Source: Meandrina meandrites
Lineage: Eukaryota > Cnidaria > Anthozoa > Scleractinia > Meandrinidae
Assembly: GCA_963693305.1 (NCBI GenBank)
Contig: OY855913.1
Span: forward strand, 9,709,201-9,773,200
Reading direction: 5' to 3'
Length of the DNA: 64,000 bases
Below the pieces are notes generated by a model. It made no database searches. It saw only the letters and a list, made by a program, of their open reading frames with translations, and was not told the DNA's origin. Below, in pieces: positions 32,601 to 44,339 of the stretch. The position numbers and the translations under genes were made by a program. The first letter of the stretch is position 1. Each line of letters starts with the position of its first letter.

Positions 32601-35600
32601 TAAATTTCTTTTAGGACATCACCATCGTCACCACAGATCTAGACCAATGCAAAGTGGTAAGTATACATTAAGAATACACAAAACTAAATTTACTAATAAT
32701 TCAACTGCGTGTTATCATAGTATTCTTCAATGTGTAGTGCTATAAATTATCCATACCTCCCTCACAGAAGGAATTTTCCCTAAGACTCCTCCACCCCATG
32801 CTAATTATTCCAAATAAAATGTCATATAATTCCTTATAGTTCTTGGCCTTCAAGACCCCTCTCATCCCCAGGAATTTCCAATCCCTTCTGTGGGAGAACT
32901 ATGGATATCAAGAAGATCAGCAATACATTTAGCTATCAATAAATAAAATCTTTGACTTCACGCCACCAAAGATAACCAGAACACGCATTTCAACTTGTTT
33001 TTTCAGATCACCAAAGGAGAGCAGGAGCCCCAGAAAGTAAGTAGATCTATGGTTTCTTCCTTTATCAAAACTAGTTTTTGGCCTAGAATAAAGACTGCAA
33101 ACAGTCATTGTCTTTTCCTAACATGCAAACACTTTAAAAAAAAACTGTACCACTCAAATTACACTTTCGGCAATAAACTTTTACGACACAAATTTGTTCT
33201 TTTTAGTTTTACCAATCATTTAGTTACTCTAAATGAAGATGAAACAAATTCTATACAGTTTCTGAAGCTTAACTCAGCAAGAATATTTGTTACCTGATCA
33301 CCTGATTATATTGAGTAATCTTAAATTAAAAAAAATCCTCACCCATTGTTTTGAAAAAATCACAAAGTAATAGAAGACTTAAATTTCTTTTAGGACATCA
33401 ACATCCGCACAACAGGTCTAGACCAATGCAAAGTGGTAAGTATACACGAAGAATACACAAAATTAAATTTGCCGGTGCTATTAATTCAGCTGCACATTAT
33501 CATTCCTCAATGTGTAGTTCCATAAATTATCCATACCTCCCTCTCAGAAGGAATTTTCCCTAAGACTTCTCCACCCCATGGTAATTATTTCAAATAAAAT
33601 GTCATACATTTCCTTATAGTTCTTGGCCTTCAATACTCCTTTCGCCCTCAGGAATTTCTAATCCCTTAATTTACTTATCTTTAAGCATACCCACGACATC
33701 AGAGAAATCATACCACAAGTGGAAGAGTGTTGCAACATTCACGTAAGTACATCTATAATTAAAAAATAATAACTTCTTGTGTAATCAGAAGCAATCATAT
33801 TGCTGCCTTAGGGTGAAAACTACAAGTCGGAGTCTCTCTTTTTTTTTTTCCTACCATGCAACAAAGACATGAATGTGAATCATATAAATCGAAATCAAAC
33901 ATGCGAAGCTACAACATGCAAGAACCATGCACATAGAAGCAAAAAGAAAAAGACAATGGAGGAATTTTTGATCTTTTCAACATCCCACCTTTCCCACCTA
34001 TTTAACTGATAGCACTGCCCATTTTGCGAAAACAATAACACTTCACAGAAAATTGCCAGTGTTGTTGTATGATCAATACAACACAAGACATCTTCTCTAA
34101 AGAATGCCTTGGTCAATTCTTGAAATATCAAATAATCACTGACTAATTGAATTCACCATAATTTCAATGATCAGCAAAAATACAGAAAAATTCTACATCT
34201 TTTTCTTTGTATATGTTGTGGTTCAATTTTATCCTTGGTTCAAATTTTATTCTCCTTTGTTTTAAACTCATTATCATACATTACCATACCCAAAAACAAA
34301 GGAAAATAAAATTTGAACCAAGGATTAAATTGAACCACCACATCTACAAATAATGACAAACAATAATATTTTGTTTTAGATGACCTGAGCATTAATCCCC
34401 ACAATTTTTGGATAGACCACTACACATGGATGACCAGACATTTATTAAACGTAGAGGCCTATCTACAATCTCATAATCCAAGTGTGTTGCCATCACTTCA
34501 TCCTCATCTGGTAAACATAGAACTTCTTGATATCTTCATAACTACATTACTTTGTAATCTGCTTATACAAGACAAGTCATTTACATTTTTAGTACTTTCA
34601 AGAAAAATTATAAAACTAACTAAACATTAACAACATCTATACTTCAGATTATCACTGGAGATCACAACTCAAACCCACATCTACACTCACTGGTACAAAA
34701 CTGTGCCAAGGTAAATTAAATCCATTACTTGTTACCTATTTCCTGCATGTATTTCCTTTGAAACACTTAGTTGAGTCAAAAATGTATTTTAGCCAAAACA
34801 CACCATGAAAATTAAACTTGCAACAAGTGACTATCTTTCTCACTCTATATGCGTGTAATTGAGCTTTCTGAACAGTCTTTTTTTAGCTTAATTGCTGAAA
34901 TAATCCAGTGTACTTATGTTTGTAACATTCTGTAAAATATACGGTTAATTCAAAATATTTCAGACATAGCATTCAATTTTTTTTCACTAATCATAGCAGT
35001 ACTGATATTAATTGACCCTAATTCACTGTCTACAAAGAAATAATAGGAGAACCTTCTATCCATTTAATAGATCACCAGGGATATCTATCACATGATGCGA
35101 AATCAAGCATCTCACTGGGAACAGGTAAATAAATAACAAAATTAATCTGACATCTTCGCAGCATTTATTTTCAAGAAAAAAATACTAAATTAAATAAAAA
35201 GTTCTAAACCAGGGCTGCAAATAATTTTTGGATAGTGGCCAGTCTTGTTGACCGGCCAAACCAATTTTAGCTCGGTCACGTCTCGTTTTCGACCGGTCAA
35301 AATATTGAAAATATTTCTTTTGAAGAAATAGCCTATTAAGCCAAAAACATGCTCATGAAAATTCGTCATATAAAAGTTTTAATCGATAAAAGTATCACTA
35401 AATATGTTCGCTATTTGCATTTCGTTTTTTTCCACAAGCAATGGCCTCAGACTACGTTCTACTCGCCATAAATTAATACACCTCTGCGCGTCATCATTTT
35501 AAAAGCTTGCAAAAACAACGAGACTTTGAAGAAAATCTGAAATATCTTTAAACCTCTGGTAGAGGGTAGGTTTTCATTCTGTTCAACGGAAACTGTCAAT

Positions 35601-36847
35601 AATTCAATAGCAGTGTAGTATTTATCTTGGTGCAGAAAAACGGTAATTTGAGATCTATGATAACTTTATTTACAAATCGCAGTGGCGTGAAGAGACGAGC
35701 CTGACTGCAAAATTCCTTCCACAAAATGAACACTGGCAACCTTTTACTTTCATTGTTAATGAAAATACTCCTTTGTATTTTCTAAAGCACCACTGGTGAA
35801 AGTAATTTTCTAAACCGATAAACACAACTCAAAACAAAGCGGTAAAGCGAGACTGTGAGCAACAAAAAAAGCAAAATCTCTCCGCAAGATGCGTATCAGA
35901 TAACACTGCACCAGCGTATCAAATCTGTTCGTGCTCAAAAGCCAAAAATTTCGAACTAAAGATTGAAAAATGAAAGAAACTTGAAATAAACTTTGTTTCA
36001 AATTAAATTTCAATTAAGATGAAGCCAAGAAATGTATTCAAAAGCGTCAAAATATCGATAATTTCAAAGCAGTGAAATTCTGCACGCAAGCCATGTATTC
36101 ACATGTTCACGCTAAAGCGAAAGTTTTAATTTTAGTGGATGGCTTTTGCAGTCAATTGTTCACTAAATGGATTTACCGATCCTTCGAAAAATTCCAGCTA
36201 AACTCGAAGGAAAAATGTATATAACCATTTTCAACAGATATTTAATAAACCACTTTCGAGTGCTAGAATATTTATAAATCAGAACGTCCCTGAAATAATT
36301 ATTTACATATCATCCGACAAGTTCTTGTGTCTTATTTCTAAATAAATTGTCTGACATTTTCAATTATTTACATATAAGGAGATAATGGCTTGAATTCGGT
36401 CTAAATAATAAATTTACAAACGCGCCCCATACGCCCGACAACTGAAACTGTAATTGCGTGTTAATACTAGACGATGATTGATGCGATATTCATTGTAGTC
36501 CGTTTAGCGTATGTTACCGCTAAAACTTGACAAAGCCGCAGAACGTGACCGTCACATCTGCACTCTCCGTTTTGTGACTGCAAGCTGCTAAGATTTTTAT
36601 GATTTAACTGTTTATAATTTCCAAAAATAATGCAAATAAATTAATTTTTCTAGTTATTTTTGTACATGACCGGTCAAAATGACCGCCAAACCAAAATTTT
36701 GTCCGGACAAATAGTCATCTTGGCCGGACATTGTCGGTTGACCGGCCGTTATTTGCAGCCCTGTAAACGACTTTGAACCAAACAATAATGCACCTAATCT
36801 TCTCATCTGTTATAGGTTGCTCACAGCAACACACATACCAACAGTGA
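29619..36847 (+). CDS. Micro-exon gene, symmetric phase-1 exons, unknown protein of about 204 residues
   Basis: ATG at 29619 (MDYTKDFSRKM, exon 29619-29652), then exons 29868-29903, 30038-30082, 30286-30303, 30461-30493, 31010-31051, 31880-31915, 32099-32149, 32615-32656, 33007-33036, 33394-33435, 33686-33742, 34648-34710, 35071-35124, ending 36816-36847 with TGA. A further 102-base exon at 34380-34481 is possible with a weak donor. Every internal exon is a multiple of three (18-63 bases) and has phase-1 introns, mostly GTAAGY/YAG. Joined, they stay open. The 30286-30303 donor (GTTAAA) is weak. The protein is polar; residues 16-19 (IKCE) and 48-51 (LKVE) fit the SUMO consensus, and the middle is His/Arg/Ser-rich (HHHRHHRSRPMQS). 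No signal peptide or membrane segment is visible. Family unknown. Alternative 3' exons run to 37763. Confidence 0.65.
30826..30856. repeat. C-tract in an intron of the micro-exon gene
   Basis: A run of about 21 C followed by TCCCCCACC. Similar tracts lie at 41694-41714, 55848-55876 and 58872-58893, besides those in the PHD transposon ends. Confidence 0.9.
32168..33670 (+). repeat. Tandem duplication of an intron-microexon-intron unit
   Basis: 32168-32880 and 33138-33670 are homologous through intron, exon and following intron. Shared strings include GTACCACTCAAAT, GATGAAACAAATT, TAGACCAATGCAAAGTGGTA and TTCCTTATAGTTCTTGGCCT. The first copy has an extra segment of about 200 bases (about 32340-32550). 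Exons 32615-32656 and 33394-33435 are the paralogous pair, both 42 bases. Confidence 0.85.
34217..34342. mobile_element. Palindromic MITE in an intron
   Basis: The left arm GTGGTTCAATTTTATCCTTG GTTCAAATTTTATT is mirrored by AATAAAATTTGAACCAAGGA TTAAATTGAACCAC on the right, with a 25-30-base spacer. No ORF. Inserted between exons 33686-33742 and 34648-34710 of the micro-exon gene. Confidence 0.8.
35210..36763. mobile_element. hAT-like non-autonomous element, 1.55 kb, in an intron
   Basis: Termini CAGGGCTGCAAATAA (35210) and TTATTTGCAGCCCTG (36763) are perfect 15-bp inverted repeats. Subterminal GACCGGTCAAAAT and GGCCGG motifs occur on both sides. A 5-bp direct repeat TAAAC flanks it (35205-35209; 36764-36768). 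CAGGG termini suit hAT; the short duplication would fit the hAT subgroup with 5-bp target sites. No transposase. It sits in the last long intron of the micro-exon gene. Confidence 0.7.
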
Positions 36848-37763
36848 CAGCAGTGAGTAACTGGGTGTTCATATGTCCCTAGAGACAGGTATTCAAGTAA
36901 TTTGTCTTGTCATGCCTGTTTGATTTATACTTCAGGAATGAACTTTACTGTTAAGCCATCAAAATTGAAACTAAATGGGTTGAATATTATGAAGAAAAGT
37001 TCAAGCTTTTCCTGTGAAGTGTTAACCTCCAAATACTTTCAACAATTGAAGTTTCAATATTCAGCTCGTAAGTTTATGTCCAGGGTTCAAAATAGCAGCC
37101 AGCTCTAGCCGGCACTTTGACCACACTTGCCAACAATTTTTCACCAAAGAAATAGAAAATGTCATGCTTTTATCAGCCAACTTAGTCACTATAAATATAG
37201 TAAGCATTTCATATTAGACAATAAAGCAGTCAACAAACATTTTAAAAGCTTTATAGAAATGTTTTAAAATAAGTACAAAGAGTAGAAAAAGGCTTGGAAA
37301 TTTAAAGTGTGCTGCAAATGTTGAAATGGAGAATTGTTGTTCACATTTGTTCAAGCGTGAAACATGCTATATTGATCCTATGAAATATAAAGTGAACTGA
37401 CTGACATCTGTAATAAGTCAAACAGGGACTACACCATTTCCAAAGAATTTCTTGCCAAAGGTCACTCCCATTATGTCAGAAACTTAAGAATTTCTATCTC
37501 TTAATTTAATGTTCTTCTAATGGTTCACTAATACTAATACCTTTCAAAGTAGATGCAGTTTAAATGGAAACCCAGTTTTAAAATTCCCATAAAGTTACTC
37601 CAAACTACATGATCAAAAAAAAAAAAAATACTGCACCTATTAAACTTTTTATCTAACTAATATTTTTTACATCTTTTTCTCCAGATTGTGTGCTTCCAGC
37701 AGTAACCAATCTACACAGTTACCATACTATGTTGAGTTGTAATAATGTGTGCTTCCACCAGTA
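36827..37763 (+). CDS. Alternative 3' exons of the micro-exon gene
   Basis: A downstream acceptor (CTCACAG at 36820-36826) gives a 30-base phase-1 exon, 36827-36856, that avoids the TGA. It joins 36936-37067 (132 bases, phase 1, acceptor ACTTCAG, donor C/GTAAGT; MNFTVKPSKLKLNGLNIMKK). The last exon starts at 37685 (acceptor TCTCCAG; CVLPAVTNLHSYHTML) and stops at about 37761-37763. Both internal pieces keep the same symmetric rule as the other exons, which argues that they are used. Which 3' end is spliced cannot be told from sequence alone. Confidence 0.4.
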
Positions 37764-37866
37764 ACCAATCTACAGTTACAATATTATGTTGAGTTGTAAT
37801 TATGTGTGCTTCCACCAGTGACCAATCTACACAGTTACAATATTATGCTGAGTTGTAATTATTTCA
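37687..37866. repeat. Three tandem copies of a 57-59 bp unit
   Basis: Units begin TGTGTGCTTCCA at about 37687, 37746 and 37803 and share CAGTAACCAATCTACA and TTGAGTTGTAAT. The array covers the possible last exon of the micro-exon gene. Confidence 0.85.
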
Positions 37867-37907
37867 GTTATATAACTTAGCATTAATGTGATTCAATCAA
37901 ACAAGTA

Positions 37908-37909
37908 GC

Positions 37910-37945
<36 letters not shown>
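37908..37945. repeat. (AAT)n microsatellite
   Basis: About 12 AAT units, directly visible. Confidence 0.9.
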
Positions 37946-37948
<3 letters not shown>

Positions 37949-38691
37949 TTGTAACAATGTTAAATTCCTTATTTATCGTAAAAGGTGTACTTATACTTGT
38001 ACACAAAAGAAGAAATTTGATGCAAAAAAGATTGACAAAAGAAAATTTGAAAAAAGATTCACCATAGTGAAACCTTAAAATAAACTTGTTTAATTTATAA
38101 TATCAATTTTCCTTGTCATTTTATCTACGTTAACATCTAGTTTACAGATTTCTCACATGGATGACCGCAGTCACAACAATATCAATTCTTAACATCAATA
38201 ACCTACATCAAATAATTATCTTCTCTTCAGAATACAACATCTTTCCAGTTATTCACATCATGATAAACTCCACCACGTGAATCCTTTTGGACCTATATAC
38301 AACAAAAGATAAAAAAAATCAATTCAAACAATCATCAACAGGAAGACTTCCCTTCATTCTAGGAAGATCAAAGGCAACTCTCCTCTCACAGTAAAAGTTT
38401 TGCCATTAACATGCCATTTTGCCATTTAGCGTTCACATCATCCAATTCTGTCTGTAATCATACTTTAAACAAATCAGACTCCCACTATACAGTCACATGA
38501 TTTTGTTAATAATCACTTGTACAATTACAGACTACATTCCACTCCATTCAGACCTATTACTAATAGTAATCAGACTGAGTGGAGTACAATTCAGGGAGTA
38601 ATCACAGAAGTATTCCAAATCACCTGACCAACCAGCATAACAATGATTTGAAATTACAAACAGAGTTACTTCCTAAATTATACAACTACAA

Positions 38692-38731
38692 ATAAGTAAC
38701 ATGTAGTAATTATTACTACATGTAACTTATT
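38692..38731. repeat. 40-bp near-perfect palindrome
   Basis: AATAAGTAACATGTAGTAAT is followed directly by its near reverse complement, with only internal A/T mismatches. Confidence 0.85.
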
Positions 38732-38893
38732 AATTAATCGTATCAATAACAAATTTCAACAGTAGGAAGTCTTTGAGAACCTCTTTTGTGTGAAAAAGTC
38801 AAGGTATATTCAATCACTTGTCTTTTACAGACAAAAGAACAACACTAAGAAAAAACCCATTGACGTGCATGTGATTGAGATGCAAATCATATA

Positions 38894-38954
38894 GGTGTCC
38901 AATTATAGCTATCCAATTTGAAGAAATTCAAATCGGATACCTGTAATTGAACAC
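38894..38954. repeat. 61-bp hairpin
   Basis: GGTGTCCAATTATAGCTATC and its partner GATACCTGTAATTGAACACC with a GAAG-type loop near 38921. Several mismatches remain. Confidence 0.75.
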
Positions 38955-39824
38955 CCACTTGATCACACACCTATTATGTAACAAATAAGCATGCACAGAA
39001 CAAATCAAAATCAATCAGTTTGGTGACATCCGGATAAGTAAGTGTTGTCAGCTTCAGCCTTCAGCTTCGACTGTTAACATTTCCTCAACCTTGATTATTC
39101 CACATATCACAAAAACGTCATCCACCAGCTGTTTACTCATAGCCCCCGTCATAACGTCACATCAATTTCTCACCTAGTTTACTTCCTTGTCCAGCTGATA
39201 CCCCAAGCGGCGTTTGAATCCTCTTTATTTCCATTAAAATCGTTTCGCTGGTATATAAATTTCATCCTTCCGAACGGCAATCACGTTCCGTTTTCTTCTG
39301 CACAAATTTATCTTCGTCGACCGCTGTCCCGCTAGCGCTTTAATTTCCGTTTAATTCCGCTTTGGTCACCCTTTCGTGGACACCTGACCTCACAAGCTTG
39401 TCAGCTGTAATACATGGTTCATACGAATTTCATAAACTTGTATGCAAGAATTTTTCCAGCACTTTTCGAGGACGTTCAACAACATTCAAGGGCTCCGTTT
39501 CCTCAGCAACTCGTACAAATTTCGCAGTATTTTATCTCTGATTTCCCGACCCACGTTTGGAACATCGATTACCGTATTCTACTCCACCCTTTGCATGACG
39601 AATTTTTCTTCTCACCTCGACGCAGTGAACCAGCCTTTGTACCGGCAATTTAGTTCCCTCTCACGATTATAAATGCTGTTACCTCTTTAACCTCATCATT
39701 TCAGAGTAAACAGCGCCAAACTCGAATATTAAATATTTCATTCCAACTAGAGGGGCCTACCCAATACATTTGGGAAACCCCATAAACAGGCGCATTATTT
39801 ACGTCACGCGCTCTAGACTCAAGT

Positions 39825-42800
39825 CAATCTCGTTCCCAGAGTCCACAGGCTCCACGGTCAGCGGTTTAGTCGCCGGGTGAAACTCTGGGGAAATGGAATT
39901 TTTTTCCCACGAATTCATGGGTTCCGGTTGTTGTGCGCATGCTTAGCTAGTAAAACGGAAGTGAAAAAATCGGGAAAAACCGAAGGCTCAGGGGTCAGTG
40001 TAAAAATCTGAGAACTCCACTCCCTCGATCGCGATCGCGACATACGACTCGATATACAACTCGTAAAGTCAAGTGGATCAACGCTTTTATGGGTGATTTA
40101 AAGGCTCCTTTGAAGAAAAAACAGCTCAACGGGAAAACTGCGATAGATCGATAGTGCTGTTTGAAAGCAAAACATTAGAGATTGTGTAAGCTCCTGGAGG
40201 ACAAACGTAAACAAAGGGAGTCGTAATGCCAAGTTGTATACGAATGTATATTTTCTCTGGAAGAAATCTTTCGAGGAAGGCCAGTGGTCGAATCTACATT
40301 TACACACAGCATTGTAAACGACGGCCATGAGAGCACGGAGCAACTGCACGCCGATCGAAAGCTCATTTCGAAAATCAAATTTTCATTGAAATGCAATCGG
40401 ATCGAATAGGCAGGTAAGCAATTATGTGCCGTATTTTCCACTACAGTGGGAGACTACAGTTGCAAGATTGGTTTCACCAAAAAAGCTGGAACTTTGGCGG
40501 TCCGTAGCAATAACAGATATGTAGCGGTTTGGTTGTCATCCCATGGAACTTCTTGCTCGTTTGTCATCGGTTTTACGAATGATGCAGGTTTCGCTCCCAA
40601 CCGGCGATTTCGCACCCACCGAGTTTGCCCCCACCGATTTCTAACGTAGTCACGCTTTTCTCATGCTTAAAGAACGAGAAATATTCTAGATAGATTTACT
40701 CAAATTTACTCATTTTCCCTCTGTTGTTGACGAAGTTCCTCGGTACATTTTCGTCATGACTTAAAATCGAAAATTTCATCTGGCATTTGTAACTCATTAC
40801 ATACATACATACTTTATTTGAAATAGGTTCAATTGAGGGCAGCCAAAGGCTGATGTGGACCTATATTAAAGCTACATTGTACAAGTAATATTATATAAAA
40901 ATTATGCTAAACAAGTGATGAACTAAATACAATTATCGATTTAAATGTGGTGAAAATTACTAAATTAAAAATATGTGAAATCTTGATCCTTGTGTGACAC
41001 CATGCATGCTTCTTTTACAAAGCTAATGTTTTTGATGAAAAGTTTATGACGACGCTGTTTCAAAAGCTTCTGAAAGTTCTTTAAAGAGGTGGACTGTTTA
41101 AGTCCGGTTCTAACTCATTAGACAAATGATGAATTTGTTTTACCTTTAACCGAACTATTTGTAGATAAAAGTGACTGTTTAAAGCATTTATAAAATGCTG
41201 TCACTTATCAGAAAGATATGGCCTTGCATTTATGAATACAGTGTAATTGTACTTTATTTTTGCTGAAATTAAAGTTCGCCAAGGGTGATTCTTTGAACTG
41301 ATTTAGCTAATTGTAACATTCACTGAGTGCTACCATATGAATATTGGTTGAATATGGTATTGGTTTTCTGTACATAGCCTACCCCCAACTGCATGCAGCC
41401 AGTACAGCCCAAGAAATACTGCTTGTGTGTCATAGATTGCTTGAATGGCTTGTTGTGTTACCCCATTTCTGTAGCATTAAGTGACTAGGCATATCTCTTC
41501 TTCCCCTGTCCCCCCAGATGGAATATTAGTCCATTGCAGGAATACTGCCAAAAGTATATTTGTTGGAACCCATTTATATTTGAGAGTTAAGTGTCTTTTC
41601 CAGAACACAACACAATGACCCTGGCTGGGGCTTGAAACCTGGACCATTCAATCCGAAGTTTACTGGTGGGGCCTTACATTAGCCCACTGTTCCCCCCCCC
41701 CCCCCCCCCCCCCCATCTTGTTGTTGTACTACAGGTTATTTTGGCAAGTTATGTAGATTTGATTTGATTCGGCAGATTCACCAAACAAGTATTTGTGAAA
41801 TAAACATATCTTGCAAAGACCCCTGAAACTCCACAAGACTGTCAAGAGGTGTGGGCTGGAATAAACACCACCCAGTAACTTGTACAAAACACAAAATGAT
41901 AAGCAGTCAGAATGAGTGGCAAAAATGTCAACTTTATTCTCATGTTACAGTTGGTGGACATAGGTGTCTATTGGTTGTAATTTAGCCAACTGCAGGACCT
42001 GCAAAAATAAATTAAAACATTGATTGTGTAACAATTGCAATAGGGGATGATAGGACAGCACAACTCTTGGTTAAGTCTTCATTTGAGCCTAGTGGCCTAT
42101 AAGTCCATCCAGGTTTCCACAGTCTTAAGCAGTTGGTGGTTTGGCTGGGGTGGATTTTAGAATAAATTATTGTAGGAACCAAGAGAGAGAGAGAGAGTTA
42201 TATCTTTTCCATCTGAGACCAATAGGTAAACATTGTAAAAGTATATCAACAAGCAAAGTGCAGTTTTCTAAGTAAGGACTGGTGTTTGAACTTTATATCA
42301 TGCCCTTTCAAGGTTCAATGTGGTTCACAATTCTTTCACATACCATTACCAACTGTCTAAAGAAATTCTCATAAACAGTTGCATGCCCTGTGGCAAATAT
42401 GGAAGTTTTCAATTTCCTTTATTACAAAAAATACTCTACATAATCAATGTCCGATAATTTTCAATATAAACAATATTCCTGCATAACAGCTGATAACAGC
42501 CGGCGTTGCACACAGATGCAGTCGCTGGGATGTATTTACGCTTAGAAAAGCACCAGAATTTACCAAAAAATCGGAGTTGTATAAAAAACACATCAGACAA
42601 TTTCCAGCTCCTCGATCGAAGAAAATACTATTAAAAGCGGGTGAAAAATGGGTGAATACCAAAATCTAAAGCTAGTTTTTACCTACCTTGAAAACGAAAC
42701 GGGAAATGGCATCATAAATCGCGGTTTAAGGCCAAGATACTGCAAAACACAAACGAACAAACTCCAAAAATCTCGGCAAAATGGCCGCTAAAGCTTCATA

Positions 42801-42956
42801 AGAAACTTCCGGAAGTACGTCTGAGTTCGAAGGCTATTGTATTGAAACAGCCAATCAAAAAAATTCGAATTAATTCGAATAATTCCATTTCCCCAGAGTT
42901 TCACCCGGCGACTAAACCGCTGACCGTGGAGCCTGTGGACTCTGGGAACGAGATTG
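39825..42956. mobile_element. MULE-like element with 76-bp terminal inverted repeats, 3.13 kb
   Basis: Termini CAATCTCGTTCCCAGAGTCC (39825) and the mirror ending at 42956 are inverted for about 76 bases and nearly identical, including GACTAAACCGCTGACCGTGG. A perfect 9-bp direct repeat GACTCAAGT flanks the element (39816-39824; 42957-42965). The interior has no ORF above 88 codons and no transposase motif, and contains a C-tract (41694-41714) and a GA run (42182-42196). The nine-base duplication suggests Mutator-like mobilisation. A related back-to-back pair of ends lies at 45135-45252. Confidence 0.8.
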
Positions 42957-43091
42957 GACTCAAGTTCAAACGAACCTCATTCCCAGGACCTCTCTTATTT
43001 TCCCCCAAGCGAAAGCCCTGGGAACGACGTTTCAAACTCTTTTCGTAGTTGTCAAGGGTTTTCGTCCCCAGAGGCCGCAATCCTCCTGGCC

Positions 43092-43179
43092 CCAGTTGTT
43101 CAAAGGGCAGATAACGCTATCCATCGGATAAATCACTATCCAGTGGATAAGTGTTAATAAAACAAACTGCGCTATCCAC

Positions 43180-43214
<35 letters not shown>

Positions 43215-43230
43215 GCCTTTGAACAACTGG
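43092..43230. mobile_element. 139-bp palindromic MITE
   Basis: Arms CCAGTTGTTCAAAGGGCAGA and, mirrored, CCAGTTGTTCAAAGGCTGGA continue as TAACGCTATCCAYCGGATAA for about 60 bases each. No coding capacity. Confidence 0.9.
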
Positions 43231-43602
43231 AGCCTGATCTGCGCCAGGAATCGTTGCCTCTCGCTAAGCCTCTCGCCGCTCCCAATTTCTGAGCATGCGC
43301 AGAGTAGCCGCTCGCTGTTTTTCAACCAATCAGATTTGTCATATTTGACAATGAGTCCGTGAATCCCGACTTCCGGTTTTAGAGGCGGCCAGAGGCCTCG
43401 ATTCCTAGCGCAGACCAACACCGCGGCAGAACGTCTACCCATGCGCCAGTTTTACAGCACTTCCGGAACTTCCGGTCGTCTTTACGGTCGTTCTGGGAAT
43501 AAAATATTAGGGAGTTTAAGAAAACCACAACGGCAACGACAACGGGAACGTCGCTAAACAAAAGGTTTAATGAGTAGAACAATGGCTGTGCACGTGCGTC
43601 TT

Positions 43603-43932
43603 ACAGTCAAAATACTCAGCGCGTGCCGCTTAGAATTCCAGAAAAGTTTTGATTAACGGCGAACGGATTGCATTATTGGTTTCAAACATTCAAATTTAAT
43701 TTGAATATTGTAGATCATCCAACCGTGAACACGTGAACACGTGAGACTGTCAGAAATGAAGCAATTTGATTGGTTTATTTTTTACAGGTTCACGTGCTCA
43801 CGTGTTCACTGTTGGATGATCTACAATATTCAAATTAAATTTGAATGTTTGAAACGAATAATGCAATCCGTTCGCCGTTAATCAAAACCATTCCGGAATT
43901 CTAAGCGGCACGCGCTGAGTATTTTGACTGTA
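43603..43932. mobile_element. Fold-back element with about 145-bp arms
   Basis: ACAGTCAAAATACTCAGCGC at 43603 is mirrored by GCGCTGAGTATTTTGACTGT at 43932; arms are almost identical, with a spacer of about 40 bases. It interrupts element X between GTGCGTCTT and AATTCTTGGTACATTT. Confidence 0.85.
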
Positions 43933-43971
43933 ATTCTTGGTACATTTCTTTGCCGTCCTCTGCAAAATAAC

Positions 43972-44339
43972 AGGGAGCTTAAGCAAACTACGACGGCAAC
44001 GGCAACGAGAACGTCACCAAACAAAAGGTTTAATGAACAGAACAATAGCTCTGCACGTGCGTTTGAAGTCTTGGTACATTTCCTAGCCGTTCTCTGCAAA
44101 ACAACAACGTGAAATGACCCAATTCTGCGTATTCTGGACAACGTGAACCACGACGGCTAAATTTTGATTTTTCTATTTGGAGTTGAATGCTCTCGTTATA
44201 TATTCAGCTGGAGATAGTTCTTAAACCGATAGATACACTGAATACATCTGGATAATCGCGAGATTCTCGAGTAAAATATAAATTCATTTTTCATCAGGCG
44301 TTGTCCTCGACGTCGCCGTCGTCATTGCTTAAGCTCCCT
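43972..44339. mobile_element. Inverted-repeat element Y (inner copy of the same family)
   Basis: Ends AGGGAGCTTAAGCAAACTAC and mirrored GCTTAAGCTCCCT. AAC flanks both sides. The outer copy continues on both sides (CTCTGCAAAATAAC / AACAACGTGAAATGACC), so this is an insertion of a family member into another. Confidence 0.8.

Larger units (their letters stand above)
37946..39815. other. No convincing gene; two palindromes and one isolated ORF
   Basis: Contains palindromes at 38692-38731 and 38894-38954, a TATATAAAT box at 39251-39259 and an ORF at 39414-39653 (79 codons, plus strand) with no recognised motif. TATA-to-ATG spacing of about 155 bases makes a small gene possible but unsupported. 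Confidence 0.35.
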
